Shown piece by piece: positions 7,687 to 16,489 of a stretch of DNA of 64,000 nt. The notes under the pieces were generated by a model that saw nothing but the letters and a program-made list of their open reading frames with translations, did not search any database and was not told the DNA's origin. The translations under genes and the position numbers were made by a program. Where the stretch lies: assembly GCF_030816295.1 (NCBI RefSeq), contig NZ_JAUSXV010000001.1, positions 1,922,001 through 1,986,000 on the forward strand, read 5' to 3'. How positions within the stretch are numbered: position 1 is the stretch's first letter; every line of letters begins with the position of its first letter. The DNA comes from Microbacterium natoriense (lineage in GTDB: Bacteria > Actinomycetota > Actinomycetes > Actinomycetales > Microbacteriaceae).

Positions 7687-9147
7687 TCAGAGTTCCACAG
7701 CAGCGGCGAGGCCCAGGTCCTCTTCGTAGTCGTGGTCCTTCGTCTCTGTCGACAGCAGGAGGGCCACGAACGTGAGCACGCCCATCACCGACAGGTACAG
7801 GCCGACGAGCCAGGGTGCGCCGCCGGCCCATTCCCACAGCTTCAGCGCGATCAGCGGAGCCACCGCCGCGCCGAGGATCGACGAGACGTTGTACGAGATC
7901 GCCGAGCCGGTGTACCGCACGTTCGTCGGGAACAGCTCGGGCAGCAGGGCGCCCATCGGGCCGAACGTCGCGCCCATCAGCATGAAGCCGAACACGAGGA
8001 ACGCCTGCGTCAGCGCTCCGGTGAACTTCGGGTCGACCGCCGGCATGAGGAAGGCGTTGAACGAGAGGCCGAACACGATGATGAGCCCGGTGACCCACAG
8101 CAGCAGTTTGCGGCGGCCGATCGCGTCGGCGATGGGTCCCGAGAGCAGGGTGAAGATGCCGAAGAACACCACGCCGATGATCTGCATGAGCACGAAGTCG
8201 GTGTATCCGAAGCCGAGGCCTGGATAGAACTGCGCCGCGAACGCGGTGGCGTCGAAATCCTTGCCGGTGGCTTCCGCTGCGGCCCGAGCGGCAGCGGAGG
8301 CCGTCTCGAGCGATGCGGCCTTGGTGCCGTAAGCGAGCGTGAAGTTCGTCATCAGGTAGAACAGCACGTAGGTCGCCAGCATGATGAACGTGCCGAGGAT
8401 CAGCTGCTTCCAGTGGTGACGGAACACGGTGGCGAGCGGCAGCTTGCGGATCGCGCCCTTCTGCTCGGCCTTCTTGAACGTGTCGGATTCGACGAGCTTC
8501 AACCGCACCCACAGGCCGATGATGACCATGACGGCGGAGAACAGGAACGGGATGCGCCAGCCCCACGACAGGAACGCTTCGGACTTCAGCGCCGGGTTCT
8601 CGGAGTGCGGCAGAGCCCAGTTGATGCCGAGGAACAGGAAGTTCGCGATGATGAAGCCGAGCGGCGCCCCGAGCTGCGGGAAGGTGCCGTACCAGGCGCG
8701 CTTGCCCTTCGGGGCGTTCTCGGTGGCGACCAGTGCGGCCCCTGACCACTCGCCGCCGAGCGCGAAGCCCTGAGCGAGTCGCAGGATCAGCAGCAGCAGC
8801 GCGGCCCACCATCCGATCACCTGGTAGGTGGGCAGCAGCCCGATCAGGAACGTTGCGATGCCCATCGTGAGAAGCGAGGCGACGAGGGTGGCCTTGCGCC
8901 CGAACTTGTCGCCGAAGTGGCCGAACACGACGGCCCCGATGGGACGAGCGACCATGGCGGCGCCGAAGACGGCGAATGACGAGAGCAGGGACGTCGTGTC
9001 GTCTCCCGTCGGGAAGAACAGCACGGGAAAGACGAGCACGGCCGCTGTCGCGTAGGCGTAGAAGTCGTAGAACTCGATCGTCGTGCCGACGAGGCTCGCG
9101 GTGATGACGCGCGAGCGGGGGTTCGCGGGCGCCGTTGTCGTACTCAA
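7687..9147 (-). CDS. MFS transporter, metabolite:H+ symporter (MHS) type
   Basis: A 486-residue twelve-helix major facilitator of the MHS group (shikimate, proline/betaine, alpha-ketoglutarate carriers). The first helix motif TTIEFYDFYAYATAA and the loop motif GHFGDKFGRKATL are typical. A long central extracellular-loop insertion (about residues 270-300) is rich in Ala and Ser. The start is TTG at 9147: GGAGGAG sits six bases upstream and no ATG is in frame near it. Part of that Shine-Dalgarno can pair into a 7-bp hairpin (9149-9155 with 9175-9181). The substrate is not predictable. Confidence 0.88.
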   Translation of the reverse strand: MSTTTAPANPRSRVITASLVGTTIEFYDFYAYATAAVLVFPVLFFPTGDDTTSLLSSFAVFGAAMVARPIGAVVFGHFGDKFGRKATLVASLLTMGIATFLIGLLPTYQVIGWWAALLLLILRLAQGFALGGEWSGAALVATENAPKGKRAWYGTFPQLGAPLGFIIANFLFLGINWALPHSENPALKSEAFLSWGWRIPFLFSAVMVIIGLWVRLKLVESDTFKKAEQKGAIRKLPLATVFRHHWKQLILGTFIMLATYVLFYLMTNFTLAYGTKAASLETASAAARAAAEATGKDFDATAFAAQFYPGLGFGYTDFVLMQIIGVVFFGIFTLLSGPIADAIGRRKLLLWVTGLIIVFGLSFNAFLMPAVDPKFTGALTQAFLVFGFMLMGATFGPMGALLPELFPTNVRYTGSAISYNVSSILGAAVAPLIALKLWEWAGGAPWLVGLYLSVMGVLTFVALLLSTETKDHDYEEDLGLAAAVEL

Positions 9148-9232
9148 AGTGCTCCTCCGATCATTGCTCCACGCGGAGCACCTGGGGAGTTTACGCCTTC
9201 CTGAGTGTTTGCTGGGCGAAGCGCCCTGCGCG

Positions 9233-10957
9233 TCACTCCTCTGTGACGCCGAGTGACAATGCGGGGAGGAAGGCGGCCACGGGGGACAGCAGCTGCTCGA
9301 GCTCCAGCACGACGAGGCGGTTCTCACCCGGGACGGTGGCGGGCTCAGGCACGTACATCGTTCGGGTCGGTCCATTGCGCCAGTAGCGTCCGAGGAAGAA
9401 GCCGTTCACGAATGCGTAGCCCTTGCTCCACTCCGACGTGTCGAGGAAGAGGTCGGCCGGAGCGTCGAGATCGAACGACGCCGTCCATGCCGAGGGGCCG
9501 GTCTCGGCGGGGGAGAACGAGGCGGATTCCGCGATGGCAGACACGTCGAGCGGCGTCGACGTCCAGCCGGTGAGGGGCTCGCCGTTCAGCGTGACACTGC
9601 CGATCAGGCCCTTCTCCTCGCCGAGCCGGTGGTCGTAGTTCACGCGCCCCTGGTCTTCGACGAGGATGCTGAGCGCCGCGCCGGGCGGAATCGTGATCGC
9701 GCGGTCGTGCCGGGTGCGGGCGAGCGTGCCCACCGACACTCCGTCGACGCTGACCCACGCGAGGTCGCGAACGTCGCCGATGACCAGCTGGCCGCCTCGT
9801 GCTCCCGGCAGTTCGAGGTCGTAGCGGACGAGAGCGCTGAGATGGCCGAGCGTATCGAACGAGAGCGGATGTTCTGCCCGATCGGTGGGTGCCGGAGCAT
9901 GGGTCCAGGCTCCCGCGCGGGTCAGCGGCACGGAGAACTCAGGCGCCTCGGTTGCTGCTGCCGGAAGCTCGTCGGGAACCGGTGCGTACTTCGCGATGAC
10001 GTCGCGGAACGCGAAGAACTTCGCCGTCGGATTGCCTGCTTCGTCGAGCGGGGCGTCGTAGTCGTAGGACGTGACGAGCGGCAGATACCGGCCCTTGTCG
10101 TTCGCGCCGTTCGTCAGGCCGAAGTTCGTGCCGCCGTGGAACATGTAGATGTTGACCGAGGCGCCGGCGGCGAGCAGGTCGTCGAGGTCGGATGCCGCGG
10201 CATCCGTGTCGGTGGTGTGGTGGACCCCGCCCCACCAGTCGAACCAGCCGTCCCAGAACTCCGAGCACATGAGAGGGCCGGTGGGCTGGTGACGACGTAG
10301 CGTCGCGAGGCGCTCCGTGCTGCGCGAGCCGAAGGAGCCGGTCTTGTGGAGTTCGGGCAGGCTGCCGTCGGCGAGCATCTGGTCGGTGGGCTGGTCGACC
10401 GTCGTGAGCGGCACGGTGATGCCGGCGGCGCGAGTCACCTCGACGAGCGCGCGCAGATAGTCCTTGTCGGCGCCGTAGGCGCCGTACTCGTTCTCGATCT
10501 GGACGAGGATGACGGGACCGCCGCGGTCGATCTGCCGCGGTGCGACGACCTCGTACACGCGGCGCAGGTAGGCGCTGACGTCGGCGAGATACGACGGCTC
10601 GGAGGAGCGGAGCTCGCGTCCATCACCGGTGAGCCAGACGGGGAGACCGCCGTTGTGCCACTCGGCGCAGATGTAGGGGCCGGGACGGACGATCGCGTCC
10701 ATGCCCTCAGCGGCCACGAGGTCGAGGAAGCGACCGAGGTCGTTCCAGCCGCTGGCATCCCACTCGCCGCGCCGCGGCTCGTGAGCGTTCCACGCGACAT
10801 AGGTCTCGATGGTGTTCAGCCCCATCAGGCGGGCCTTGCGGATGCGATCCTGCCACTGATCCGGGTGCACGCGGAAGTAGTGGATGGCGCCCGCGATCAC
10901 GCGGTGCGGCCGACCCTCGCGGAGGAAGTCGGTGTCGCCGATGGAGAAGCTGGTCAC
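9233..10957 (-). CDS. Beta-galactosidase, glycoside hydrolase family 35
   Basis: A 574-residue cytosolic GH35 enzyme that removes terminal beta-galactose from oligosaccharides. The TIM barrel begins at once (GAIHYFRVHPDQW). The acid/base is E157 in IENEYG and the nucleophile E233 in CSEFWDGW; C-terminal beta domains follow from about residue 330. It has no signal peptide, so it acts on imported sugar. It is the last gene of the sugar operon, separated from the binding-protein gene by a 14-bp hairpin. Start ATG at 10957 follows GAAAG. The operon context supports a role in galactoside or galactan-fragment use. Confidence 0.93.
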   Translation of the reverse strand: MTSFSIGDTDFLREGRPHRVIAGAIHYFRVHPDQWQDRIRKARLMGLNTIETYVAWNAHEPRRGEWDASGWNDLGRFLDLVAAEGMDAIVRPGPYICAEWHNGGLPVWLTGDGRELRSSEPSYLADVSAYLRRVYEVVAPRQIDRGGPVILVQIENEYGAYGADKDYLRALVEVTRAAGITVPLTTVDQPTDQMLADGSLPELHKTGSFGSRSTERLATLRRHQPTGPLMCSEFWDGWFDWWGGVHHTTDTDAAASDLDDLLAAGASVNIYMFHGGTNFGLTNGANDKGRYLPLVTSYDYDAPLDEAGNPTAKFFAFRDVIAKYAPVPDELPAAATEAPEFSVPLTRAGAWTHAPAPTDRAEHPLSFDTLGHLSALVRYDLELPGARGGQLVIGDVRDLAWVSVDGVSVGTLARTRHDRAITIPPGAALSILVEDQGRVNYDHRLGEEKGLIGSVTLNGEPLTGWTSTPLDVSAIAESASFSPAETGPSAWTASFDLDAPADLFLDTSEWSKGYAFVNGFFLGRYWRNGPTRTMYVPEPATVPGENRLVVLELEQLLSPVAAFLPALSLGVTEE

Positions 10958-10979
10958 GATGAAGCGCTTTCGGTGAAGA

Positions 10980-11010
10980 AGGGCGGGCGCGCCGACGGCG
11001 CGCCCGCCCT
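10980..11010 (-). terminator. Intercistronic hairpin between the binding protein and GH35 genes
   Basis: A 14-bp perfect stem (10980-10993 with 10997-11010) with a 3-base loop. Lying inside an operon just after the binding-protein stop, it probably attenuates read-through or stabilises upstream mRNA so that binding protein exceeds enzyme. Confidence 0.6.
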
Positions 11011-11017
11011 GAGGGTG

Positions 11018-12379
11018 TTACTTGTTGACGGAGAAGCCCTGCGAGTTGCCGTACTCGGCCAGCGCGTCCTGCCATGCGGTCAGGCCCTCGTTGAGGTCCG
11101 TGCCGTTCTGGTAGGACTGGCCGACAGTGTCGCCGAAGATGCTGTTCGCGTAGACCTGGTAGGGCAGGTAGTTCCAGCCCTTGACGACGTTCTTCGCGGC
11201 ATCCGCGAGCACCTCGTTGATCTTCTGGCCGCCGAAGTACTCCGGGGCCTCGCTGAGGAACTCGTCGCTCGAGAGCTCGGCGTTGGTCGACGGGAAGCCG
11301 CCGGACTCGAGGAAGATCTTGATGCTGTCCTCGGAGTTGTTGAGCCACCACAGGAAGCCGGCTGCGAGAGCCGGGTTCTTGCTCTGCGTCGTGACGGCCT
11401 GGCCGCCGCCGCCGTTCTCGGCGCTCGCCGGGGCGCCGTCGTAGGTCGGCATCGGGGCGACTCGCCAGTTGCCGGATCCGTCGGGGGAGCCGGAGATCAG
11501 GTTGCCGGGCATCCAGGCGCCGATGATGAGCGTCGCGATGCTGCCGTCGCCGAGGCCGCGGAACCACTCGTCGCTCCAGCTGGAGGTCGGGGCGACGAGG
11601 CCCTCGGTGACCAGGCGGTTCCAGTTCTCGGTCCACTTCTTCGAACCGGCATCCTGCAGGTCGATCGTGACGTCCGTGCCGTCGGTCTGGAAGGGCTGGC
11701 CGCCGGCCTGCCAGATCATCGAGGTCGCGAAGCCCGCGTCGCCGGTGTCGTTGGTGATGTACGCGTCGGGGTTGGCCGCGTGGATCGCCTTGGCCGCCTC
11801 GTAGTACTCGTCCCACGTGGTGGGCACGGCGATGCCTGCGGCGTCGAAGACGGCCTTGTTGTAGAACAGCGCCATGGGGCCCGAGTCCTGCGGCAGACCG
11901 TAGATGGCGTCGCCGTTGGTGACGGAGCCCCACGTGGACGCGGTGTAGTCGTCTTCGAAATCGGCGAAGCCGTACTGCGCGAGATCGACGAAGGAGTCGG
12001 TCAGCGAGAACTGGGGGAACGCCTGGTACTCGACCTGCACGACGTCGGGAGCGCCCGAGCCGGCCTTGATGGCGTTCTGGAGCTTCGTGTACTCGTCGTT
12101 GTTGGTGCCCGCGTTGACGAGGTTGACCTTGACGTTCGGGTAGGCCTTCTCGAAGGCCTCGACCTGAGCCTCGGCAGACGGCGTCCACGACCAGTACGTG
12201 ATCTCGCCACCCTTCTCGAGTGCGGCCTTGACCGAGTCGAAGGTGCCGTCGCCCGCGGCAGAGCCGCCGCCGTCGGAGGAACCGCCGGTCGAGCAGCCGG
12301 CCAGGGCGATGGCCGCCACGGTTCCGGCCGCGAGCACGGCGAGGGCGCGCCGTGCAGCGGAGGAGGGAAGGTGCTTCAT
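11018..12379 (-). CDS. Sugar ABC transporter substrate-binding lipoprotein
   Basis: A 453-residue extracellular solute-binding protein (family 1) anchored by lipid. Signal peptide with basic start and hydrophobic core ends in lipobox LAGC with C29 as the lipidated residue, followed by a Gly/Ser linker. The mature protein has the YWSWTPS start and later motifs of oligosaccharide-binding proteins. ATG at 12379 follows AAAGGA. It lies between the two permease genes and the GH35 gene, all on one strand, so it should deliver the galactoside that the enzyme cleaves. Confidence 0.93.
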   Translation of the reverse strand: MKHLPSSAARRALAVLAAGTVAAIALAGCSTGGSSDGGGSAAGDGTFDSVKAALEKGGEITYWSWTPSAEAQVEAFEKAYPNVKVNLVNAGTNNDEYTKLQNAIKAGSGAPDVVQVEYQAFPQFSLTDSFVDLAQYGFADFEDDYTASTWGSVTNGDAIYGLPQDSGPMALFYNKAVFDAAGIAVPTTWDEYYEAAKAIHAANPDAYITNDTGDAGFATSMIWQAGGQPFQTDGTDVTIDLQDAGSKKWTENWNRLVTEGLVAPTSSWSDEWFRGLGDGSIATLIIGAWMPGNLISGSPDGSGNWRVAPMPTYDGAPASAENGGGGQAVTTQSKNPALAAGFLWWLNNSEDSIKIFLESGGFPSTNAELSSDEFLSEAPEYFGGQKINEVLADAAKNVVKGWNYLPYQVYANSIFGDTVGQSYQNGTDLNEGLTAWQDALAEYGNSQGFSVNK

Positions 12380-12440
12380 TGCTGTGTCCTTTCGGGAGGG
12401 TGGTCCGGCTTTGGACCGTGTTGCAGGGAGTGCGGGCGAG

Positions 12441-13331
12441 CTACTGCTTGACGCTTCCCGCGGTGAGACCTGACTGCCAGAAACGCTGCAGCAGCAGGAA
12501 GGCGATCACGATCGGGATGATCGTGAGGAGCGAGCCGGTGATCACGAGGTTGTAGATCGGCTGGGATCCGGCGCCGATCGCCTGCGAGCTCCACTGGTTG
12601 AGGCCGACCGTGAGCGGGTACCAGTCGGGATCGGAGAGCATGATGAGCGGCAGGAAGTAGTTGTTCCACGTCGCGACCACGGTGAAGAGCGCGACCGTCA
12701 CGATGCCGGGCGCCAGCAGGCGCAGCGAGACCGTGAAGAACGTGCGGAACTCGCCGGCGCCGTCGATGCGGGCGGCTTCGAGCAGCTCGGTGGGCACTGA
12801 TTCCGTGGCGAACACCCAGATCAGGTACAGCCCGAACGGGCTGATCAGAGACGGGATGATCACGGCCCACGGCGTGTTCGTGAGGCCGAGTTCGCTGAAC
12901 AGCAGGAAGGTCGGCACGGCGAGGGCGGTACCCGGCACCGCGACGGCTCCGAGCACAACGGCGAAGACCGCACGGCGACCGGGGAAGCGGAACTTCGCGA
13001 GGCCGTATCCGGCCATGGTGGCCAGCAGCGTCGCACCGCCGGCGCCGACGACGACGTAGAGCAGCGTGTTGCCGAGCCAGCGCAGGAAGATGCCGTCGCG
13101 GTACGAGAAGGTCGCGGCGAGGTTGTCGAAGAGTGCGAAGTCGTCGGCGAACCACAGCCCGAAGGAGCTGAACAGGCCGCCCTGGGTCTTGGTCGCGCTG
13201 AAGAGCAGCCAGACCAGGGGAACCAGCGTGTACACGCCGTACGCGATCATGACGATCAACAGGATGTTCGACTTGCGCGGGTTGAGCGGGTCGTGACGCT
13301 TGCGGCTGGGACGGGCGAGGGGGAGTGCCAT
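12441..13331 (-). CDS. Carbohydrate ABC transporter permease (MalG type)
   Basis: A 296-residue inner-membrane permease with six predicted helices. The EAA loop that contacts the ATPase reads EAARIDGAGEFRTF. It starts one base after the stop of the other permease, so the two are translationally linked. No ATP-binding subunit is encoded in this operon; in many actinobacteria one shared MsiK-type ATPase energises several such importers. Confidence 0.94.
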   Translation of the reverse strand: MALPLARPSRKRHDPLNPRKSNILLIVMIAYGVYTLVPLVWLLFSATKTQGGLFSSFGLWFADDFALFDNLAATFSYRDGIFLRWLGNTLLYVVVGAGGATLLATMAGYGLAKFRFPGRRAVFAVVLGAVAVPGTALAVPTFLLFSELGLTNTPWAVIIPSLISPFGLYLIWVFATESVPTELLEAARIDGAGEFRTFFTVSLRLLAPGIVTVALFTVVATWNNYFLPLIMLSDPDWYPLTVGLNQWSSQAIGAGSQPIYNLVITGSLLTIIPIVIAFLLLQRFWQSGLTAGSVKQ

Positions 13332-13332
13332 G

Positions 13333-14247
13333 TCAGCGCACCTCCGACTTCGAGCCGCGCAGCTGCACGACGTAGGCGATGACGGCGGTGATGACGCCCA
13401 TGATGATGGCGATCGTGGCCGCGTAGTTGAACTGCTGGCCCGCGAAGGACAGGTTGTAGGCGTACATGTTCGGGGTGAAGTAGGTCGTGATGACGTTGGG
13501 GGCGAGCGGACGCAGAATGTTCGGCTCGTTGAACAGCTGGAAGCTGCCGATGATCGAGAAGATGGTCGCGATCACGAGGGCGCCGCGCACCGAGGGGATC
13601 TTGATCGAGAAGATCGTGCGCCATGCGCCTGCGCCGTCGAGCGACGCGGCCTCGTACATGTCGGTCGGAATGGTCTTCAGCGAGGAGTAGAAGATCAGCA
13701 TGTTGTAGCCGACGAACTCCCAGGTGACGATGTTGCCGATCGAGACCAGCATCCATTCCTTGGCGAACGGGGTGATCCCGTCGAATCCGAGGAGGTCGTT
13801 GACGTTGCCGGCGAGGCCGAACTGGTCGCCGTAGATGTAACCCCACATGAGGACGGCGACGACGGCCGGCACGGCGTACGGCAGGAAGATCAGGATGCGG
13901 AAGAACGATGCTCCGCGCAGCCGGGCGCTGTCGAGGGCGAGAGCGGCTCCGAGTGCGAGTGCGAGCATGATCGGCACCTGCACGACGAGGAACAGCAGCA
14001 CTCGTCCGAACGCCTCCCAGAACTGCGGATCGGTCAGGGCGCGCACGTAGTTGTCGAATCCGACGAACGCGTTGCCGCCGATGAGCTTCTCCTGGAAGAA
14101 GCTCAGGTAGAGCGCATAGGCGAGGGGGGTGAGGAACACCAGGGCGAACACGACCATGAAGGGGCCGACGAATGCCCAGCCCTTCCAGTCGCGCTTCTCG
14201 CGGCGGATGCCGAGGGCTCCGGCCGCCGCAGTGATATCAGTCGTCAT
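13333..14247 (-). CDS. Carbohydrate ABC transporter permease (MalF type)
   Basis: A 304-residue permease and first gene of the sugar operon. About six membrane segments and the EAA motif EAASLDGAGAWRTI are visible. The ATG at 14247 follows GGAG; an upstream in-frame ATG at 14298 would run into the operator region and is less likely. Its promoter region contains two LacI-type operator sites shared with the divergent regulator gene. Confidence 0.92.
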   Translation of the reverse strand: MTTDITAAAGALGIRREKRDWKGWAFVGPFMVVFALVFLTPLAYALYLSFFQEKLIGGNAFVGFDNYVRALTDPQFWEAFGRVLLFLVVQVPIMLALALGAALALDSARLRGASFFRILIFLPYAVPAVVAVLMWGYIYGDQFGLAGNVNDLLGFDGITPFAKEWMLVSIGNIVTWEFVGYNMLIFYSSLKTIPTDMYEAASLDGAGAWRTIFSIKIPSVRGALVIATIFSIIGSFQLFNEPNILRPLAPNVITTYFTPNMYAYNLSFAGQQFNYAATIAIIMGVITAVIAYVVQLRGSKSEVR

Positions 14248-14299
14248 CGACGAGTTCTCCAGTTCGGGCGGTGCGCTGCTTCGTTGCGCATCCACCATG

Positions 14300-14347
14300 T
14301 GTCAACGTCAACATAAGCGATCGACTGGTAATGTGTCAACGTCAACA
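14300..14347. promoter_or_regulatory. Twin LacI-type operators TGTCAACGTCAACA
   Basis: The identical 14-mer TGTCAACGTCAACA occurs at 14300-14313 and 14334-14347. It is an imperfect palindrome centred on CG (outer TGT...ACA, inner ACGT), as expected for LacI-family operators. The copies are 34 bases apart, between the permease operon and the regulator gene, and should let the regulator control both directions. Confidence 0.75.
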
Positions 14348-14363
14348 CAGAACGGATGTGATC

Positions 14364-15401
14364 GTGTCCGAACAGGGAACGGCAGAGTCGCCGCAGCGTC
14401 GACGCGAGCCGTCGATGGAAGACGTCGCCCGAGAGGCCGGCGTGTCGGGGCAGACGGTGTCGCGGGTGGTCAATGCACGCGGCTATGTCGGTGCTGCCAC
14501 GAGAGAGCGCGTCGAGACGGCGATGCAGCGGCTCGGCTACCGGCCGAACAGCGCCGCTCGTGCCTTGCGGTCAGGGCGCTTCCGCACCATCGGCGTGGTC
14601 ATGTTCTCGTTCAGCTCCTACGGCAACCAGCGCACGCTCGATGCGATCGCGGTCCGCGCCGCCGAGCTCGGCTACGCGTTGACGCTCATTCCGGTGGCGT
14701 CCAGTGCCCGTGAGACGGTGGCCGGGGCGTTCCGGCGGCTCGAAGAGCACGCGGTCGACGGCATCATCATCGTGATCGAGGCGCACCAGCTCGACGAGGC
14801 CGACATCGAGATCCCCGATGCGCTGCCGGTCGTGTTCGTCGACTCCAACCGCTCGACCGAGCATCCGTTCGTCGACACCGACCAGGCGCAGGGCGCGCGT
14901 CTCGCGACCGAGCATCTTCTCGATCTCGGACATGCGACCGCGTGGCACGTCGCGGGACCGGCGAAGTCGTACTCGGCTGAGCGGCGCCGTGAGGCCTGGC
15001 AGGCGACACTGGAGTCACGAGGGCTCGAGATCCCCGAGGCGATCGAGGGTGACTGGAGTGCTGCCTCGGGATACGAAGCGGGACGCCGCCTGGCCTCGAT
15101 CGAAGGCGTGACGGCGGTGTTCGCGGCGAACGACCAGATGGCGATCGGCGTGCTCCGGGCGTTCCGCGAAGCGGGCCTCGATGTGCCGGGCGACGTCAGC
15201 GTGGTCGGTTTCGACGGCCTGCCCGATGCGGCTCAGCTGTGGCCGCCGCTGACCACTGTGCAGCAGCATCCCGAGCGTGTCGGCGCTCTGGCTGTCGATG
15301 CGCTGCTCGCCGAGCTCGAAGGCGAGGAGCGGGTGCAGACGCCGCTGGTCGGCACCGAGCTCGTCGTCCGCGCGAGCACCGCGGCGCCGCGCTCTTCCTG
15401 A
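14364..15401 (+). CDS. LacI-family transcriptional regulator of the galactoside operon
   Basis: A 345-residue LacI/GalR regulator: N-terminal helix-turn-helix DVAREAGVSGQTVSRVVN with hinge, then a periplasmic-binding-protein-like sensor domain. The start is uncertain; GTG at 14364 gives a normal-length protein and leaves the second operator just upstream, while GTG at 14358 or an ATG at 14415 are alternatives. It is divergent from the sugar permease operon and very likely represses it until a galactoside binds. Confidence 0.9.
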   Translation: MSEQGTAESPQRRREPSMEDVAREAGVSGQTVSRVVNARGYVGAATRERVETAMQRLGYRPNSAARALRSGRFRTIGVVMFSFSSYGNQRTLDAIAVRAAELGYALTLIPVASSARETVAGAFRRLEEHAVDGIIIVIEAHQLDEADIEIPDALPVVFVDSNRSTEHPFVDTDQAQGARLATEHLLDLGHATAWHVAGPAKSYSAERRREAWQATLESRGLEIPEAIEGDWSAASGYEAGRRLASIEGVTAVFAANDQMAIGVLRAFREAGLDVPGDVSVVGFDGLPDAAQLWPPLTTVQQHPERVGALAVDALLAELEGEERVQTPLVGTELVVRASTAAPRSS

Positions 15402-15412
15402 CGCGTTTCGTC

Positions 15413-15491
15413 TCGGTCGCTGCGCTCCCTCGCTCAACGACCGGTGACGAGCGGAGGACCTCATCGCTGCGCTCCCTCGCTCAGCGAACGG
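15413..15491 (+). repeat. Dispersed repeat, two copies in tandem
   Basis: A 30-base unit (15413-15442) is followed by a diverged second copy (15462-15491). The first is identical over 30 bases to 35412-35441, and shorter variants occur at 63179-63220. Each unit contains a GTCG...CGAC stem with inner GCG...CGC pairing. All copies lie just after a plus-strand gene. This fills most of the gap between the LacI gene and the next gene. Confidence 0.8.
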
Positions 15492-15498
15492 GGGTCGA

Positions 15499-15855
15499 TC
15501 ACCAGATGGCGGCGATGCCTGCGTTCGTTGCGGTGAGGATGCCGACCAGCCAGAACACTGCGGGAGCGATCTTCTCGCCGCGCTTCTGCCGTGCCGTGCC
15601 GATGCCGAGCAGGGCGCCGATCACGAGCAGGATCACGAGCTTCGTGCCGATCTTCGCGTAGTTCATCTCGGCGCCATCCGGCAGCCCCCAGGGGGCGGCG
15701 AGCACGAGGCCCGCGACCGCGGCGATGCTCATGCCGATGCTCATCAGACGGGTGAACTCCCGCTTTCCGCCGAAGGCCTGCACGGCCCAGGCGCCGAACA
15801 GCACGGCGAAGCCGATCAGGTGGACGAACAGCACGATGTGGCGCAGAGTCTCCAT
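15499..15855 (-). CDS. Small integral membrane protein
   Basis: A 118-residue protein with four predicted membrane helices (about 7-27, 39-57, 68-88, 99-117). No catalytic motif is seen. A conserved HLIGFAVLFGAW in helix one with a histidine could bind a cofactor, but that is speculation. The start ATG at 15855 is supported by a TACGGT box exactly six bases upstream, a leaderless-promoter arrangement. Function unknown. Confidence 0.75.
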   Translation of the reverse strand: METLRHIVLFVHLIGFAVLFGAWAVQAFGGKREFTRLMSIGMSIAAVAGLVLAAPWGLPDGAEMNYAKIGTKLVILLVIGALLGIGTARQKRGEKIAPAVFWLVGILTATNAGIAAIW

Positions 15856-15923
15856 GCCCTCACCGTACGCCCGAGCGGTATTCCGCCGCCAGGTAGGCGA
15901 GCCTCAGCAGGCTTCGCCCTCAT

Positions 15924-15998
15924 GAGAAGAGGTCAACCGCGCGAAGGAAGGACGGACGCGGTCATTCCGTCCTCGTCTCGTGCGGTTGACCTTTTCTC
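15924..15998. terminator. Long stem-loop after the riboflavin operon
   Basis: A 17-base stem (15924-15940 with 15982-15998, one G-U pair) closes a loop that itself contains a CCGTCCT/AGGACGG stem. It lies just past the ribH stop on the minus strand and before the small membrane gene. It likely ends the rib transcript. Confidence 0.75.
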
Positions 15999-16015
15999 GG
16001 ATGCCGCGGCGAGCC

Positions 16016-16489
16016 TCAGCCGCGAAGGTCGCGGATGACAAGAGCGGTGCGGAGCGCAGCATCCGCCGCCTCCGCTCCCTTGTCCTCCTTGGAGCCTTCG
16101 ATGCCCGCGCGATCGAGACCCTGCTGTTCGTCGTCGAGGGTGAGCACACCGAAGCCGACCGGCTTGCCCGCGTCGAGCGAGACCCGGGTGAGCCCGTCGG
16201 TCGTGGCCGACGAGACGTACTCGAAGTGGGGTGTGCCGCCGCGGATGATCACACCGAGAGCGACCACCGCATCCGCTCCGCCGGCGAAAGCCGCCTGCGC
16301 CGCCACCGCGAGTTCGAACGAACCCGGTACCCGCACCAGGCGATGCGTCGCCTGCGCGGCGTTCAGAACGCGCTCGGCTCCGGCGATCAGGCCGTCCGTG
16401 ATGACCTCGTGCCAGGTGCCGGCGATGATGACGACGTTCAGCCCGCGTCCGTCGATGTTCCCGGCCTGTGGAGCTCCTGCGCCGCTCAT
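16016..16489 (-). CDS. ribH: 6,7-dimethyl-8-ribityllumazine synthase
   Basis: 157 residues, normal for the subunit of this icosahedral enzyme that condenses 5-amino-6-ribitylaminouracil with dihydroxybutanone phosphate, the penultimate step of riboflavin synthesis. Key motifs: GTWHEVITDGL near the start, PGSFELAVAA, ALGVIIRGGTPHFEYV with the catalytic His. It is the last gene of the rib operon; its ATG overlaps the ribBA stop as ATGA, so translation is coupled. Confidence 0.97.
   Translation of the reverse strand: MSGAGAPQAGNIDGRGLNVVIIAGTWHEVITDGLIAGAERVLNAAQATHRLVRVPGSFELAVAAQAAFAGGADAVVALGVIIRGGTPHFEYVSSATTDGLTRVSLDAGKPVGFGVLTLDDEQQGLDRAGIEGSKEDKGAEAADAALRTALVIRDLRG

Noticed and set aside
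10346..12451. Open frame of about 700 codons on the plus strand opposite GH35 and the binding protein
   Set aside because: Covers two unrelated genes and the hairpin between them, and has the Val/Gly-rich look of reverse-strand shadows.
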